From: Oryzisolibacter propanilivorax
GTDB taxonomy: Bacteria; Pseudomonadota; Gammaproteobacteria; Burkholderiales; Burkholderiaceae_C
Assembly (NCBI RefSeq): GCF_900103645.1
Contig: NZ_FNHP01000008.1
Location: 1 to 64,000, forward strand
Direction of reading: 5' to 3'
DNA: 64,000 nt
Positions 36,210 through 47,700 of this stretch are shown here, one piece after another. The translations under genes and the position numbers were made by a program. Numbering within the stretch: the first letter of the stretch is position 1; each line of letters starts with the position of its first letter. Under the pieces are notes generated by a model. That model did not search any database and was not told where the DNA came from. It saw only the letters and a program-made list of their open reading frames with translations.

Positions 36210-39200
36210 GTGGACCGTCACGTCACCCCTTCGGCCGCCCAGCCCCCTGTCAACCCTCCCTCCTTCCTGTGGTCCGGAGGCGAGCTCGGCGCCCTGATGC
36301 GGGAATACGACTGGCAGTCCTCGCCCCTGGGTCCACCGCAGGGTTGGCCGCAAAGCCTGAAGACGGCGGTCGGCATCATGCTGACCTCGCGCCAGCCCAT
36401 CTGGATCGGCTGGGGTGCGCAGCTGATCTACCTCTACAACGATGCCTACCAATCGATCATCGGTGCCCGGCATCCCTGGGCGCTCGGGCGCCCGATATCC
36501 CAGGTGTGGCGCGAAATCTGGACCGAGATCGAGCCCATGCTGCGGACCGCCATGGGCGGTGTTGAGGGCACGTACGTCGAGGAGCAGCTCCTGATCATGG
36601 AGCGCAACGGCTATCCCGAGGAGACTTACTACACCTTCTCCTACAGCCCGATTCCGGATGACGACGGCAGCCCAGGCGGCATCATCTGCGCCAACACCGA
36701 CGACACCCGGCGCGTCATCGGCGAGCGCCAACTGGCGCTGCTGCACGAATTGTCCTCGCGTGTCGCCGACGCGCGCACGCGCGAGCAGGTCGTGCAGCGC
36801 ACGGCCGCGGCGCTGGCCACCAATGCGCGCGATCTGCCCTTTGCCCTGCTGTACCTGGAGGAACCAGGCAGCGGCGCGCTGGCGCTGGCGAGCGCCGCCG
36901 GCATCGTGCCGGGCCATGCGGCGGCGCCGGTGCGCATCGGGTCGGCCGACGAAGCAAGCGGCTGGCCGCTGGCCGATGGGCTGCACGCCCAGCAGCTGCG
37001 GGTGGTCGGCGACCTGGCGCAGACGTTCCGCGATCTGCCCACGGGTGCCTGGGGCGTGCCGCCCAGCCAGGCCGCGGTGCTGCCGCTCGGCGGCGCAGGC
37101 GCTTTGGGGCAGGGGGGTGCGTTGGTCGTGGGGCTGAACCCGTACCGCCAGTTCGATGCCGACTACCAGGGCTTCCTGCACCTGCTGGCGGAGCAGGTGG
37201 CGGCCGCCCTGGCCAACGCCGACGTGTACGAGCAGGAGCGCCAGCGCGCCGAGGCACTTGCTGCCATCGACCAGGCCAAGACGCAGTTTTTCACCAACGT
37301 CAGCCATGAATTCCGCACTCCCCTGACCCTTATGCTGGGGCCACTGGAGGACTCTTTGGCACAGGCCGCGCGCCTGCCCGAGGACGAGCGTGCACGTGTC
37401 GAGATCGCGCACCGCAATGGCTTGCGCCTGCTCAAGCTGGTCAACGCGCTGCTGGATTTCTCGCGCATCGAGGCCGGCCGGGCACGCGCCCAGTTCCAGC
37501 CCACCGACCTGTCGGCCCTGACGGCCGACCTGGCGAGCAATTTCCGCTCGGCCACCGAACAGGCGGGCCTGCGGCTGGTGGTCGACTGCCTGCCGCTGCC
37601 CGAGCCGGTGTTCGTCGACCGGGAGATGTGGGAAAAGATTGTCCTGAACCTGCTGTCCAACGCCTTCAAGTTCACCTTTGTCGGCGAGATCGCCGTAGGC
37701 GTGGCGGTGGTGGCAGGCGCGGCGGTCGTCACGGTGCGCGATACGGGCACCGGCGTGCCGGCGCACGAGCTGCCGCGCATGTTCGAGCGCTTTCACCGCA
37801 TCGAGGGTGCGCGCGGACGCAGCTTCGAGGGCAGCGGCATCGGTCTGGCGCTGGTGCATGAGCTGGTGCAGTTGCAAGGCGGCACGATCACGGTGACCAG
37901 CCAGGAAGGGCAGGGCACCACATTCACCGTCGCGCTGCCGCTGGGCAGCGCCCACCTGCCGCCCGGGCACGTCCAGCCCGCCCACGACGCGGGCTCGACC
38001 GCAGTGCGCGCGCGGGTGTATGTGGACGAGGCACTGCGCTGGCTGCCGGGCAGTGCGCCGGCTTCGGCCTTTACAACCGCTACCGTGGACGGGCATGACC
38101 CGGCGGCAGGGATGACCGCCGCAGGGGAGGCCGCACACATCCTGCTGGCCGACGACAACGCCGACATGCGCGACTACATCGGCCGGCTGTTCGCCGGCCG
38201 CCACCGGGTGGAGGCAGTACCCGACGGGCAGGCAGCGCTGGAGGCACTGCGCGCGCGCCGCCCTGACCTGGTGATCACCGACCTGATGATGCCGCGCCTG
38301 GACGGCTTCGGCCTGCTGCGCGCCATCCGCGCCGACGCGCAGCTGCAGGACCTGCCGGTGATCGCCCTGTCCGCGCGCGCCGGAGAGGAAGCCAGCGTCG
38401 AGGGGCTGGACGCTGGCGCGGATGACTACTTGGTCAAGCCGTTCTCACCGCGCGAGCTGGTGGCGCGCGTGGACGCGAACTTGAAGCTGGTGCGCCTGCG
38501 CCGCCAGGCCACCGCCGAGCTGCAGACCAGCGAACAGCGCTTTCGCGCGCTGGTCAACGCCAGTTTCGACGTGGTGTACCGCATCAGCGCTGACTGGCGC
38601 GAGCTGCGCCAGCTGGTCGGGCGCGGTTTTTTGACCGACACCGCGCAGCCGCGGCGCGACTGGCTGGACGACTACCTCTACCCGGAGGACCGCCCGGCCG
38701 TGAACGCCGCCATCCGCCAGGCCATGCGCGACCGGAGCATGTACGTGATGGAACACCGGGTGCGGCGCGCCGACGGCACGCCGGGCTGGTCCGCGGCACG
38801 GGCCATTCCGATCCTGGACGAGGACGGCCAGGTGCTGGAATGGTTCGGCATCGCCACCGACATCACGGCGCGCAAGGAGGCGGAGCAGGCGCTGCAGCAG
38901 CTCAATGCCACGCTGGAGCAGCGCGTGGCCGAGCGCACCCAGGAGCGCGACCGCATCTGGCGCGTCAGCCGCGACATGCTGGGTGTGGCCGACCCGCAGG
39001 GCGTGTGGCTGAGCGTTAACCCGGCCTGGACGCAGGTGCTGGGCTGGAGCGAGGACGAGCTGGTGGGCAAGACCTCCGAGTGGCTGGAGCACCCTAACGA
39101 CCGCGCGAAGACGCGCGCCGAGGTCGGGCGGCTGGCCGAAGGCCTGACCACGGTGGACTTCGAGAACCGCCTTCGCGCGCGCGACGGCGGCTACCGCTGG

Positions 39201-40889
39201 CTGTCCTGGACCGCCGTGCCCGAAGGCGGCCTGCTGTACTGCACGGCGCGCGACGTCACCGCGGCGCACGAGCAGGCCGAGGCGCTGCGCCGCGCCGAGG
39301 AGCAGCTGCGCCAGGCGCAGAAGATGGAGGCGGTGGGCAAGCTGACCGGCGGCGTGGCGCACGACTTCAACAACCTGCTGCAGGTCATCGGCGGCAACCT
39401 GCAGCTGCTGCAGCGCGACATCGCCGGTCAGGAGCGCGCCGAGCAGCGCGTGCGCAACGCGCTGGGCGGCGTGGCGCGCGGCTCCAAGCTGGCCTCGCAA
39501 CTGCTGGCCTTCGGGCGGCGCCAGCCGCTGGCGCCGCGCGTGGTGCACCTGGGGCGGCTGGTGCACGACATGGACGACATGCTGCGCCGCTCCCTGGGCG
39601 AGAGCATCGACATCCGCACGGAGGTCGCCGACGGGCTGTGGAATGCCTTCGTCGACACGGTGCAGGTCGAGAACGCCCTGCTGAACCTGGCGATCAACGC
39701 ACGCGACGCCATGCAGGGCCATGGCCGGCTGACCATCGGGGTTGGCAACGCCCTGCTGGACCAGGAACAGGCCCCCGAGGGCGGCCCGACCGCGCCCGGG
39801 CAGTATGTGCGGCTGGCGGTGACCGACACCGGCGCAGGCATCCCGCCGGAGGTGATCGATCAGGTGTTCGAGCCGTTCTTCACCACCAAGCCCGAAGGGC
39901 AGGGCACCGGCCTGGGCCTGTCCATGGTGTACGGCTTCGTCAAGCAATCGGGCGGGCACGTGCACCTCACCAGCCAGCCCGGATGTGGCACCACGGTGTC
40001 GATCTACCTGCCGCGCACGCACGAGGCCGAGGCTCTGGTGACCGACGTGGACACCGGCCCCGCCGTGGGCGGCACGGAAACCATCCTGGCGGTGGAGGAC
40101 GACGAGCAGGTGCGCGCGACGGTCGTGGAGATGCTGTCCGACCTGGGCTACCGCGTGCTCAAGGCCGACAGCGCCGATGCGGCGCTGGCCATCGTCGAGA
40201 GCGGTCTGCCGATCGACCTGCTGTTCACCGACGTGGTCATGCCCGGCACGCTGCGCAGCCCCGAGCTGGCACGCAGGGCGCGCGAACGACTGCCGGAGAT
40301 CGCCGTGCTCTTCACCTCGGGCTACACGCAGAACGCCATCATGCACGCCGGGCGGCTGGACTCTGGCGTGGAGCTGCTCAGCAAGCCCTACACCCGCGAG
40401 CAGCTGGCGCGCAAGGTACGCCATGCGCTGCGCGGCCAGCAGCAGCGCGGCAGCGCACAGGACGCCGCTGCTGCTGCCCCGGCCCCGGGGCGCGAACCCG
40501 GGGCAGCGACGCCGGGACCCGCGGGCAGGGCTGCGCCGCTGCGTGTGCTGCTGGTCGAGGACGAGGAGCTGATCCGCACCATCACCGCCGACATGCTGGC
40601 CGACCTGGGGCACAGCGTGCTGCAGGCCGGTGATGCGGCGCGTGCGCTGCAGTTGCTCGAAGGTCAGCCGGTGGACGTGCTGATCACCGACATCAGCCTG
40701 CCCGGACGCTCGGGCACCGAGCTGGCCGCCGAGGCGGCGCGGCGCATCCCCGGGCTGCGCGTGGTGTTCGCCTCCGGCTACGACCCGGTGACGGTGGCCC
40801 CCGGCGCGTGGAGCGTGCCGCCCGTGCACCTGCAAAAGCCCTATGGCGAGAACGAGCTGACCCAGGCGCTGCAGGCCGTGATGCGCTGA
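36210..40889 (+). CDS. Giant hybrid histidine kinase with two kinase cores and three receivers
   Basis: The 1559-residue soluble protein shows, in order: a PAS domain (about residues 30-165), a GAF domain (about 170-335), kinase core 1 with [15 protein letters not shown] (His near 365) and [10 protein letters not shown], a receiver (LMMPRLDG, Asp near 691), a PAS domain (about 770-880), a second PAS (about 910-1010), kinase core 2 with [14 protein letters not shown] (His near 1051), a second receiver (TDVVMPG, near 1341) and a third receiver ([10 protein letters not shown], near 1494). It starts at a GTG with an ACAGGAG ribosome site. No transmembrane segment is seen. Such tandem kinases can run an internal phosphorelay; partners are not visible nearby. 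Confidence 0.88.
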   Translation: MDRHVTPSAAQPPVNPPSFLWSGGELGALMREYDWQSSPLGPPQGWPQSLKTAVGIMLTSRQPIWIGWGAQLIYLYNDAYQSIIGARHPWALGRPISQVWREIWTEIEPMLRTAMGGVEGTYVEEQLLIMERNGYPEETYYTFSYSPIPDDDGSPGGIICANTDDTRRVIGERQLALLHELSSRVADARTREQVVQRTAAALATNARDLPFALLYLEEPGSGALALASAAGIVPGHAAAPVRIGSADEASGWPLADGLHAQQLRVVGDLAQTFRDLPTGAWGVPPSQAAVLPLGGAGALGQGGALVVGLNPYRQFDADYQGFLHLLAEQVAAALANADVYEQERQRAEALAAIDQAKTQFFTNVSHEFRTPLTLMLGPLEDSLAQAARLPEDERARVEIAHRNGLRLLKLVNALLDFSRIEAGRARAQFQPTDLSALTADLASNFRSATEQAGLRLVVDCLPLPEPVFVDREMWEKIVLNLLSNAFKFTFVGEIAVGVAVVAGAAVVTVRDTGTGVPAHELPRMFERFHRIEGARGRSFEGSGIGLALVHELVQLQGGTITVTSQEGQGTTFTVALPLGSAHLPPGHVQPAHDAGSTAVRARVYVDEALRWLPGSAPASAFTTATVDGHDPAAGMTAAGEAAHILLADDNADMRDYIGRLFAGRHRVEAVPDGQAALEALRARRPDLVITDLMMPRLDGFGLLRAIRADAQLQDLPVIALSARAGEEASVEGLDAGADDYLVKPFSPRELVARVDANLKLVRLRRQATAELQTSEQRFRALVNASFDVVYRISADWRELRQLVGRGFLTDTAQPRRDWLDDYLYPEDRPAVNAAIRQAMRDRSMYVMEHRVRRADGTPGWSAARAIPILDEDGQVLEWFGIATDITARKEAEQALQQLNATLEQRVAERTQERDRIWRVSRDMLGVADPQGVWLSVNPAWTQVLGWSEDELVGKTSEWLEHPNDRAKTRAEVGRLAEGLTTVDFENRLRARDGGYRWLSWTAVPEGGLLYCTARDVTAAHEQAEALRRAEEQLRQAQKMEAVGKLTGGVAHDFNNLLQVIGGNLQLLQRDIAGQERAEQRVRNALGGVARGSKLASQLLAFGRRQPLAPRVVHLGRLVHDMDDMLRRSLGESIDIRTEVADGLWNAFVDTVQVENALLNLAINARDAMQGHGRLTIGVGNALLDQEQAPEGGPTAPGQYVRLAVTDTGAGIPPEVIDQVFEPFFTTKPEGQGTGLGLSMVYGFVKQSGGHVHLTSQPGCGTTVSIYLPRTHEAEALVTDVDTGPAVGGTETILAVEDDEQVRATVVEMLSDLGYRVLKADSADAALAIVESGLPIDLLFTDVVMPGTLRSPELARRARERLPEIAVLFTSGYTQNAIMHAGRLDSGVELLSKPYTREQLARKVRHALRGQQQRGSAQDAAAAAPAPGREPGAATPGPAGRAAPLRVLLVEDEELIRTITADMLADLGHSVLQAGDAARALQLLEGQPVDVLITDISLPGRSGTELAAEAARRIPGLRVVFASGYDPVTVAPGAWSVPPVHLQKPYGENELTQALQAVMR

Positions 40890-40962
40890 GGCCGGTCACG
40901 GCCCTGGCGCCGTGGTTTCAGGTCTTTTGTGCCGCCGGTCGGCATGAATAAACGACGGTCTG

Positions 40963-41808
40963 CTATTGTTTTGGTAGTTGACCGGAGAGCGGCGGGGGCC
41001 GGATGCGCGCCAGGTGTTCGGCCAGCGTGGCGGCCGACAGCTCGCCACTGCGCACCGCCGCCAGCCGGGCGTCGGCGCCGAAGAACAGCGTGGTCGGCAG
41101 CGCGCGGTGGCCGAGCCGCTGGCCCAGCTCCGAGCGCACATCCAGCAGCACGTCCGCCTCGGGCAGCCCCTGGGCGCGGGCAAAGGCCAGCACCACCTCG
41201 GGCGCCTCGCCCTGGTCGACCCACAGGAAGCGCACCTGCGGGTGCTGCTGCTGCGCCTGGCGCAGCACCGGCATCTCGCGCCGGCACGGCGGGCACCAGC
41301 TGGCCCACAGGTTGACCACCAGCGGCCGGCCCTGCAAATCGGACAGGCGCACGCTGCGCGCGTCCAGCGCCACGCCCTGCCAGTCGGGCAGGGTGATCGG
41401 TGTGCGCGGCTGCGCCAGCCGCAGGGCTAGCTGGCCGGCGAGCCACAGGCAGGCGCCGGCCGCCAGACCCGCGGCCACGGCGCGGCGCGCGGGGCGGCGG
41501 CGCAGCCACAGCACGCCGGCATACACCGCGCCCGCGGCCCAGCCCCAGATGGGTGCCCAGCCGCCGTCGCGGATGTCCAGCGCCGTCCAGGGCGCGGCGG
41601 CGTAGTCGCCGGCGTAGCGCAGCACGAAGGCCAGGCGCGCGGCGGCCAGCACCGCCAGGGCCAGCGCCCAGGCGTGCGGGCCGGGCGGCAGGCCGGCGCG
41701 GCGCAGCAGCCGGTCGTGCAGCGTGCTGCCGCTCAGCCAGGCCAGCAGCGCCAGCAGCCCCGCCCAGGGCAGCACCAGCGGGCCCAGCGTCAGCATCTGC
41801 GCGTGCAT
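40963..41808 (-). CDS. Membrane-anchored TlpA-like thioredoxin
   Basis: The 281-residue protein has four to five hydrophobic segments in residues 1-130 (resembling prolipoprotein diacylglyceryl transferase membrane regions) and then a TlpA/ResA thioredoxin domain with a WCPPC active site (Cys172 and Cys175) facing the periplasm. It probably reduces disulfides during cytochrome c maturation or envelope redox control. It converges with the giant kinase gene. Its TAG stop lies inside a copy of the dispersed palindromic motif at 40955-40985. The qseC-like gene lies 16 bases upstream, so cotranscription is likely. Confidence 0.85.
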   Translation of the reverse strand: MHAQMLTLGPLVLPWAGLLALLAWLSGSTLHDRLLRRAGLPPGPHAWALALAVLAAARLAFVLRYAGDYAAAPWTALDIRDGGWAPIWGWAAGAVYAGVLWLRRRPARRAVAAGLAAGACLWLAGQLALRLAQPRTPITLPDWQGVALDARSVRLSDLQGRPLVVNLWASWCPPCRREMPVLRQAQQQHPQVRFLWVDQGEAPEVVLAFARAQGLPEADVLLDVRSELGQRLGHRALPTTLFFGADARLAAVRSGELSAATLAEHLARIRPPPLSGQLPKQ

Positions 41809-41824
41809 GGAGGGTTTCGGTGGG

Positions 41825-43327
41825 TCATGGGATCGCTCCTTCGGGCGGCAGGGCGCCGGTCTGCACCGGCCAGCGCAGCCGCGCGCACAGGCCGGGATCG
41901 GCCGGCTCCAGCACCAGCGTGCCGCCGGCGCTCTCGGCGATGCGCTGCACCAGCGTCAGGCCCAGGCCGCTGCCGCCGCTGCTGCTGGCGCCCTTGCGCC
42001 AGAAGCGCTGTGTCGCCTGGGCGCATTCCTCTTCGCTCAGGCCCGGGCCGTGGTCGCGCACCCGCAGCTCGACCGCGCCGTGCGGCTGCCCGGGCCAGCG
42101 CAGCAGCGCCAGCGTGCATTCGACCGGCGCGTCGCCGCGGTGGTGGCGCAGGGCGTTGTCCAGCAGGTTGCCGGCAGCGCTGGTGACGAGCGCGGGGGGC
42201 ACGGCCAGCCGCACGTCCTGCCAGGCGGCCGGGTCGTCGGGTACGTGGCGCAACGCGATCGGCGATGCATCGCCGCGCTCGTCCTGCGCGCGCTGGGTGG
42301 ATTGCTGCAGCGCCAGTTCCAGCGCCTGCAGCAGCTCGGGCCCTTGGGTGGTGTGCGCGCCGGCCGCCGGGTCCGTGCTTTCCAGGCGGGCCAGGTCGAG
42401 CAGTTGCTCCAGCGTGCCGTGCAGGTGCGCGATGCCGCGCAGCGCGTCGGCCAGGGCCGCGTCCGCCAGCACCGCGCGGCCGGGCGCGGCCAGCGCCATC
42501 TGCGCCACCTGCACCTGGGTCTTGATGGCGGTGAGTGGCGTGCGCAGCTCGTGCGCGGCGTCGGCCGTCCAGCGGCGTTCGTGCTCGATGGCGCTGCGCG
42601 CGCGCGCCAGCAGGGCGTTCAGGCTGGCGACCAGGGGCGCGAGTTCGCGCACGTCGCGCCCGGCCTGCACGGGGGTGTCGGCGCGCGGCTGGCGCGCGCG
42701 CAGCTCGCGCCCCAGCGCCGCCAAAGGGCGCAGGCCGCGCCCGACCAGCCACCACACCAGCAGCCACACGCCGGCCAGCGCGACGGCGAAGGTCAGCACC
42801 AGCGAGCGCATGGCCGACTGCGCCAGCTGCGCGCGCTGGTCCAGCCGGTCGGCGGTGGCCACGCGCAGCTCGCCGTCCTGCAGCACATAGGTGCGCCAGG
42901 CCTTGCCGCCCTTGGTGACATGGCCGAAGCCCGGTGCGCCCAGGGTCGAGTGCGCTGGCGCGTCGCCGGTGCGCGCTAGGGGCAGCACCTCGACCTCGCT
43001 GCGCACCAGACTGACCTCGCAGGCCACGCCGTCGCGGGCGATCAGCGAGTCCAGGTGCGCCGCATCGTCCGGCGACGGCGCGCCGCCGGCGCCGGGCTGC
43101 GCGGCGGGCTGGAACTGGTGCACGATGCTGGCGACCATCTTGGCCGAGGCCACCAGGCGCTCGTCCAGCATGGCCTCCAGTTCGGCCTGCAGCACGCCCA
43201 CGCGCCACCAGCCGACGACGCCCCACAGCACGCAGGTGGCCAGCGCCAGGCCGAGCACCAGGCGGCGGCGCAGGCTGTGGGTGGGCGGCGTGCCGGCGGC
43301 CGGCGCGCCAGAGGGCAGGGGGTTCAT
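41825..43327 (-). CDS. QseC-type sensor histidine kinase
   Basis: The 500-residue membrane kinase has an N-terminal transmembrane helix (about residues 20-45), a periplasmic domain, a second helix (about 185-205), a HAMP-like linker, the H-box DAAHELRTPLTAIK (His near 259), NLLDNALRHH, RDHGPGLS and GSGLGLTLV. It pairs with the QseB/PmrA-like regulator encoded just upstream, whose stop overlaps this start by 4 bases. The signal is unknown. Several larger openings across this region in other frames are GC-driven shadows. Confidence 0.88.
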   Translation of the reverse strand: MNPLPSGAPAAGTPPTHSLRRRLVLGLALATCVLWGVVGWWRVGVLQAELEAMLDERLVASAKMVASIVHQFQPAAQPGAGGAPSPDDAAHLDSLIARDGVACEVSLVRSEVEVLPLARTGDAPAHSTLGAPGFGHVTKGGKAWRTYVLQDGELRVATADRLDQRAQLAQSAMRSLVLTFAVALAGVWLLVWWLVGRGLRPLAALGRELRARQPRADTPVQAGRDVRELAPLVASLNALLARARSAIEHERRWTADAAHELRTPLTAIKTQVQVAQMALAAPGRAVLADAALADALRGIAHLHGTLEQLLDLARLESTDPAAGAHTTQGPELLQALELALQQSTQRAQDERGDASPIALRHVPDDPAAWQDVRLAVPPALVTSAAGNLLDNALRHHRGDAPVECTLALLRWPGQPHGAVELRVRDHGPGLSEEECAQATQRFWRKGASSSGGSGLGLTLVQRIAESAGGTLVLEPADPGLCARLRWPVQTGALPPEGAIP

Positions 43328-44013
43328 GCGGTTGGATGCGGAAGGTCGGCGCCGCAGCCCTCGCCCAGGCGAAAGCCCAGGCCGCGCACTGTGTCCACCA
43401 CGCCGGCGCCGAGCTTCTTGCGCAGGTGGTGCACGTGCACGTTCACGGTGTTGCTGCCGACCTCGCCGTCCAGCCCGTACAGGCGGTCGTGCAGCTGCGC
43501 GGTGCTGAGCACCCGCCCGCGCGCCTGCACCAGCGCTTCGAGCAGCGCCCATTCGCGGCGCGACAGCTCCACCGGCTGGCCACGCAGGTGCACGCTGGCG
43601 CCGGCCATGTCGATCTCGCACGCGCCTAGCGTGACGCGGTCGCTGGCACGGCCGCCGGCGCGGCGCACCAGGGCCTGCAGGCGCAGGGCAAGCTCGGGCA
43701 GGTCGAAGGGCTTGGTCAGGTAGTCGTCCGTGCCTTCCTCGAAGCCGGCGACCTTGTCCTGCAGGGTGCCGCGGGCGGTGAGGATGAGCACCGGCATGGC
43801 CAGGCCGGCGGCGCGCCAGCGGCGCAGCAGGTCCAGGCCGTTGCCGTCGGGCAGGCCGAGGTCGAGCACGCAGGCGTCGTAGGTGCGGGCGCCGATGTGG
43901 GACTGGGCGGCGGCGGCGGTGGGGGCGATGTCGGCGTGCAGGCTGTGCAGCTCCAGGCCGGTGCGGATGCCGCTGGCGACGAGCGCGTTGTCCTCGACGA
44001 TCAGGATGTGCAT
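43324..44013 (-). CDS. QseB/OmpR-type response regulator
   Basis: The 229-residue OmpR-family regulator has a receiver domain with phospho-acceptor Asp51 (VLDLGLPDGNG), a switch Lys in LTKPFD, and a winged-helix DNA-binding domain (about residues 130-220, SRREWALLEAL through GSNTVNVHVHHLRKKLG). It probably regulates its own operon and neighbours such as the TlpA-like gene. The start was placed at the ATG preceding HILIVEDNA; upstream extension into the repeat region is not conserved-looking. Confidence 0.9.
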   Translation of the reverse strand: MHILIVEDNALVASGIRTGLELHSLHADIAPTAAAAQSHIGARTYDACVLDLGLPDGNGLDLLRRWRAAGLAMPVLILTARGTLQDKVAGFEEGTDDYLTKPFDLPELALRLQALVRRAGGRASDRVTLGACEIDMAGASVHLRGQPVELSRREWALLEALVQARGRVLSTAQLHDRLYGLDGEVGSNTVNVHVHHLRKKLGAGVVDTVRGLGFRLGEGCGADLPHPTA

Positions 44014-44066
44014 GGCTGGATGATGCCTCGTTGGTGGTGTGGGGCGGGTGGCTCGTTTTTGATGTT

Positions 44067-44699
44067 GCTGGCCGGGACTCGCCCCGGCGGGCGACCTCCT
44101 TTTCTTGCACGAGCAAGAAAGGAAGCAAAGGACACGGCCCCACGGCTGCGACCCCTTCGCTGGCGCGAAGGGGCAGACCTGGGGCGGGACGCTTGCGGGG
44201 TGGGCCGCAGAACTCACTGCGCTGCTGCGCAGCTCCGTTCAAACAGCTGCGGCCAGCTAGATGACGAAGCATGGGCGCTGCGACGCCCATGCCCCCCCGC
44301 CAGCGCCCCGCCCCAGGCGCAGCCTTAAAGGGGCGAAGGCGGGAGCGGGGAGAGGCCGGCGCTGCGCGCGGCCTGATGACAGACAGCGGCCCTCTTGCTC
44401 CCTCGCCCCCGCCAGGGGGAGAGGGCGGGGGTGAGGGGGCGATGGTTCGGGCGCTGCGCCTGTACCAGCCCTCCCACCCTCACCCGAGCCCTCTCCCGCC
44501 CTGCGGGAGAGGGAGTGAAGACCACGCGGCGCGGCTGTCCCGGCTGTTTGGCTGTTCCTTCTCCCGACCACCCCCTTCAAAGGCTGCCCCCACGCGCGAC
44601 AGCGCGTGGGGGACGCAGCCTGCGGAGCACGTTTCTTTGCCTACTTTCTTGTCGTGCGACAAGAAAGTAGGTAGCCCGCCGGGGCGAGTCCCGGCCAGC
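44067..44699. repeat. Long inverted repeat with REP-like elements in a 767-bp intergenic region
   Basis: Arms of about 65 bp (44067-44130 and 44635-44699) are reverse complements with few mismatches. Both contain GGCCGGGACTCGCCCCGGCG or its complement and an inner hairpin built on TTTCTTG/CAAGAAA. Between them lies a REP-like inverted pair (44396-44516, GAGAGGGCGGGGGTGAGGG and complement) and a hairpin at 44571-44617 with CCCCACGCGC arms. No protein gene is supported between 44014 and 44780. Confidence 0.75.
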
Positions 44700-44780
44700 C
44701 ACCTCCAACAAAGACCCAAGGGCAAAACACCCTCAAGCCCGCACCAACAAAACGCAACCAGCTATCAAAAAGAAGCGCCC

Positions 44781-47700
44781 TCACACCTTGCGCACCCGCA
44801 CCGGCAACCCCTGCCGCACCACCGCCCCTGACACCCAGTCGATCCACACGTTGTCCTTCTCCGGCCGCGTCGGATCCGTGAACCCCAGGTCGTTCAGATT
44901 CACCCCCTGCGCATGCTGCGGGTTGTGCGCCGTCTCCTTGCCATCGATCCGGTGCGCCGCCGCCCCCAGCTGCCGGTGCCCATACCCGTACTCGATGGCC
45001 ACCGTCCCCCGCGCCACGCCACTCCTCACCAGCGCCACCCCCTGCACCCTGGCCCCCGGCGTGCTGACCTCGATCGCATCCCCGTTGGCGATGCCAAAGC
45101 GCGCCGCATCTTCCTTGTGCAGGCTGATCGGGTTGTGTGGGTGCACCTGTCGCAGCCGCTTGACGCCGATCGACATGCTGCTCATCAGATTCGACTTGTA
45201 CGAGCTCATAGTCAGCGGCCATTCCGACTCGGGATAGTGCTCGCGCATGGCCGAGCCGTCCGCAAAGCGCGTCGGGAACCACGTCGGGCAACCCATGTAG
45301 CGCTCGCCCGTCATCGAGTGGCGCATCTTCGCCAGCCCCTCGTGCCAGATCTGCACCGGGAATTTGTACGCCGCCTTGATGTGGTCGTCCTTCCACGACT
45401 CGTCCACCGTGTCGAAGCGCCCGCCGCGGCTCATGACCATGGCGACGCGGCGCACTTCCTCGTCTTTGAGGCGCTTTTGCACCTCGGGCATCCAGCGCGC
45501 GAGGCCGGTGATCTCGATGTCGTCGTCGCTCGCCTCGGGCACCGGGCGGCCGGCCTGGTAGGCGATGTTGGAGATGCCGCGCACGTAGAAGTCCTCGGCG
45601 CATTCCAGATCGACCGGCTCGCCGTCCTTTGTGCTCATGCCGCCCTTGCCGAAGCCGGGCAGCTCCAGTTCCTTGGCGATGGCGAACAGGAAACTCTCCA
45701 GGTTCACCGGCCGGCCGTCGGCGGTGCGCGCGGTGGCGGGCTCGACCACCGGCCAGCGCACGGTCGAGGTCTTGGCGATCACGTCGGCCCAGGGCGCGCC
45801 GATGCCCCAGCTCTCGTACGTCACCGTGTCCGGCACGATGTAGTCGGCCAGCGCCGAGGTCTCGTTGATGAACGGATCGACCGAGACAAACAGCGGCAGC
45901 TTCTTCACGTCCTTGATCGACGGCACCACGGCGTGCTCGAAGCCGGCGATGGAATACACCGGATTGGCCATGTGATTGATCCACGCCTTGAGCGGGTAGG
46001 GGTAGCCCAGCAGGCCCGCCGCCACCATCTCGCTGCTCATGTTGCCCGGCGCCGGGTACCACGGCGCGCGCGCCGGGTAGGGGTTCTGGCCGGCCTCCTT
46101 CTTGCGCTTGAACTCGCTGGTCTTCTCGTACGGGAAGCGCGTGCGCGACAGGGACACGCCGGTGGGTTTTACTTGGCCGTCGAATTTTGCGAAGTTGTAG
46201 CGCGGGCCGGGGCCGAAGGGGCCGAACGGGCCAGCGTCCATGACCCAACCGCCCTTGACGTTCAGGTTGCCGATCAGGTTGTTCAGCATGGCGATCGCAT
46301 AGGCCGTGTAGAAGCCCGAGCCGCTCATGGTGCCGCCGTGCGAGTTGGCCACCGCGCGCTTGCCGTGGCTGGTGAACTCGCGCGCCAGGTCCTCGATCTC
46401 GGCCACGGGCACGCCGCAGATGTCGGAGTATTCCTGGATCGTCTTGCGCCGCGCCTCGGTGCGCAGCATGACGAGCGACGAGCACACCGCCACCGGGGCG
46501 GGGTCTTCGGTGGCGTCTGCTGCGCGCGGCAGGGTGAAGCTGCGCTCGACGAAGATCTCGGCGGGCTGGGCCGTGGTGTGGGCGCTGAGGCTGCCGTCGG
46601 CCAGCTGCACCACGTACACGTCCTCGGCCGGGGTCTTCTCGTCCACCGGCGCGGGCAGGGGCAGGCCGATGTCCGCGCCGCGCAGAAACTGTCCGTGGCG
46701 CGGGTGCTTCGGGTCGTTGATCAAGAGGTGCGTGGCGTTGCTCCACGACGCCTCGCCGGCGGCGGCCATGGCTACCGGGCCGGGCTGCGACAAAAAGCGA
46801 GCGTCGTAGCGCTCGTGGTCGATGATCCAGCGGATCAGCGCCATGGCCAGCGCCAGGTCGGTGGTCGGCTTGATGGGAATCCAGCGGTTGTTGTCGCCCG
46901 CGGCGTGGCTGGACGAGGTCGGCAGGATGGGCGAGATGACGACGTACTGGTAGCTGTTGTCCTCGCGCGACCGGGCTTCCGCCAACTCGCGGCCCATGCG
47001 CTGGAACGGGTTGCCCGCCTGCGCCGGCGCCGTGCCCAGGAACAGGCCGAAGCGCGAGTTCTTCCAGTCCGGCTTGCCGTGCGGCATGCCGGGGATGTTG
47101 CCCAGGGCGGCGGCCGTGCCCACGCGGTAGGTCTGGCCACAGTACGCGCCGTGGTTGGCGAAGTTCACCGTACCAAACGCCGGGCCGGCGAAGCGCTTGA
47201 TGAGCGGCGTGCGACCTTCGTTCGAGGCATCGGTGAAGACCAGCTGGTTGGACTTCGGCCCGTACTCGGGGTTCGCCTCGTCGATCAGCGTCTTGACGTC
47301 GCGGATCTGCTTCAGGCCGTCCACATGCCCTTCGCCGAACAGGTCGCCGCCGTGGCAGACCTCCTGGATCAGTTGCTCGAACGAGATGCTCTGCCACTGG
47401 CCCGAGCCGCGCGGGCCGACGCGCTTGAGCGGGGTGCGCACGCGGTAGGGCGAGGTCTGGTGCTCCAGCATGGCCGAGCCGCGGGCGCACGATGTCGCGC
47501 GGCCTTCCAGGCCGTGGTCGCCGCCGAGCATGGCGTAGACCTCGCGCACGGGCGCGCCCATGGGCGCGGCGTTGGTCGTGGCCAGCGGGTGGTAGGGGTT
47601 GCCGGCGATGCGGATGATCTCGCCCTTGTGCGTATCGACGCGTACGCGCACGCCGCACTGCGTCCAGCAGCCCAGGCAACTGCTGGGACTGACCACCTGG

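Noticed and set aside
34608-38204. Long minus-strand open frames (1198 codons here, and similar long antisense frames across ttrA, putA and ndvB)
   Set aside because: They are GC-driven antisense shadows of clearly recognised plus or minus-strand genes, with His/Arg/Gln-rich nonsense translations and no motifs.
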